Assembly (NCBI GenBank): GCA_029207755.1
Contig: JARCOQ010000180.1
Span: 1 to 64,000 of the forward strand
Length of the DNA stretch: 64,000 nt
Source: Chamaea fasciata
Lineage: Eukaryota; Chordata; Aves; Passeriformes; Sylviidae
Reading direction: 5' to 3'
Positions within the stretch are counted from its first letter, which is position 1. Every line of letters begins with the position of its first letter. This document shows positions 63,550 to 64,000 of this stretch, in pieces. The notes beneath the pieces are model-generated. The model did not search any database and had not been told where the DNA came from. It saw nothing but the letters and a program-made list of their open reading frames with translations. The position numbers were made by a program, and so were the translations under genes.

Positions 63550-63860
63550 GCACCCCAGGGACACCCTGGGTACCCCCAGGGACACCTAGTAGACAGCCAG
63601 GGCACCACCAGGGACACCTAGGGGACAGGCAGGGCACCTCCAGAGACCCCTAGGGGACAGCCAGGGCCCCCCCAGGGACACCCAGGGGACAGCCAGGGAA
63701 ACCGAGGGACAACCAGGGCACCCCCAGGGACACCGAGGGGACAGCCAGGGCACTCCAGGGACAGCCAGGGCACCCCCAGGGACACCAGGGCACCCCCAGG
63801 GCACCCCAGGGACCCACAGGGCACCCCCAGGAACACCAAGGGGACAGGCAGGACACCCCC
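63550..63860. repeat. Zone D duplicated block (3852-bp offset), copy 2
   Basis: Partner of 59700-60010. It differs by a few bases, such as GGGAAACCGAGGGACAACC here and GGGAAACCCGAGGGGACAGCC there. Confidence 0.82.
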
Positions 63861-64000
63861 AGGGACACCCAGGGCACCACCAGGGACATCTAGGGGAAAG
63901 GCAGGGCACCCCCAGGGACACACAGGGAACCCCAACGACACCTTGGGGACAGCCAGGGCCCCCCCAGGGACACCCAGGGGACAGCCAGGGAAACCGAGGG

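Larger units (their letters stand above)
57281..64000. repeat. Zone D minisatellite, continues past the right edge
   Basis: 32-bp-type repeat with its own duplications. Sequence at about 58240-58600 recurs at about 61658-62018 (offset 3418), including CACCCAGAGGGACAGGGTGGG and CAGCAAGGGGATCCCC. Sequence at about 59700-60010 recurs at about 63550-63860 (offset 3852), including CACCTAGTAGACAGCC, CCAGGGACCCACAGGGCACC and GGAACACCAAGGGGACAGG. The first 300 bases after island 2 resemble those after island 1, with some units gained. The window ends inside a repeat unit. No gene seen. Confidence 0.93.

Noticed and set aside
1..64000. Avian 41-bp nuclear-membrane-type satellites (CNM/PO41)
   Set aside because: Those families have a period near 41 bp with A- and T-runs. 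This unit is 32 bp, almost T-free on one strand and has no A/T runs.

Overview
The window is almost entirely one GC-rich tandem repeat (minisatellite/satellite). It is interrupted only by two near-identical 530-bp islands of complex sequence, at 36955-37484 and 56751-57280. The basic repeat is about 32 bp. On the + strand it is built from three related 10-11-base modules: CCAGGGCACCC, CCAGGGACAC and CTAGGGGACAG. The modules also occur as a 21-bp short form (first two only), as a 20-21-bp form lacking the middle one, and as a common 21+32 = 53-bp compound. The consensus has only one T in 32 bases on the + strand, is about 72% G+C and has no CpG.

Organism: a vertebrate, most likely a bird, and probably a GC-rich microchromosome. 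This is inference. The islands carry motifs I associate with avian introns: tandem ACTGGGATGA/ACTGGGATGG words, CCCAAATCC-type C-rich runs, and a short exon-like stretch with consensus splice sites on the minus strand. Nothing bacterial is visible: no ribosome-binding sites, operons, tRNAs or recognisable protein families.

Layout. Zone A (1-19221) is a higher-order array. A block of at least 8.9 kb occurs twice (1-8904 and 10272-19221, about 10.3 kb apart), separated by a partial third copy of its own interior (8905-10271). Zone B (19222-36954) uses a different set of variant units with 1-3.5-kb duplications. Island 1 follows. Zone C (37485-56750) contains nested duplications at offsets of roughly 4.5, 6.4, 6.9 and 8 kb. 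Island 2 follows. Zone D (57281-64000) has its own 3.4-kb and 3.85-kb duplications. The repeat runs off both ends of the window.

Genes: no complete gene can be supported. Long open frames across the repeat (up to about 361 codons on the minus strand) are by-products of a T-poor 32-bp unit that shifts frame at each copy. The only sequence with plausible coding character lies in the islands: a 70-nt minus-strand exon candidate, and a CpG-rich block with a good-context ATG on the + strand that can also be read as an exon end on the minus strand. The simplest picture is a gene fragment (exon plus intron) embedded in, and duplicated with, a greatly expanded intronic or intergenic minisatellite. 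I do not recognise the gene.
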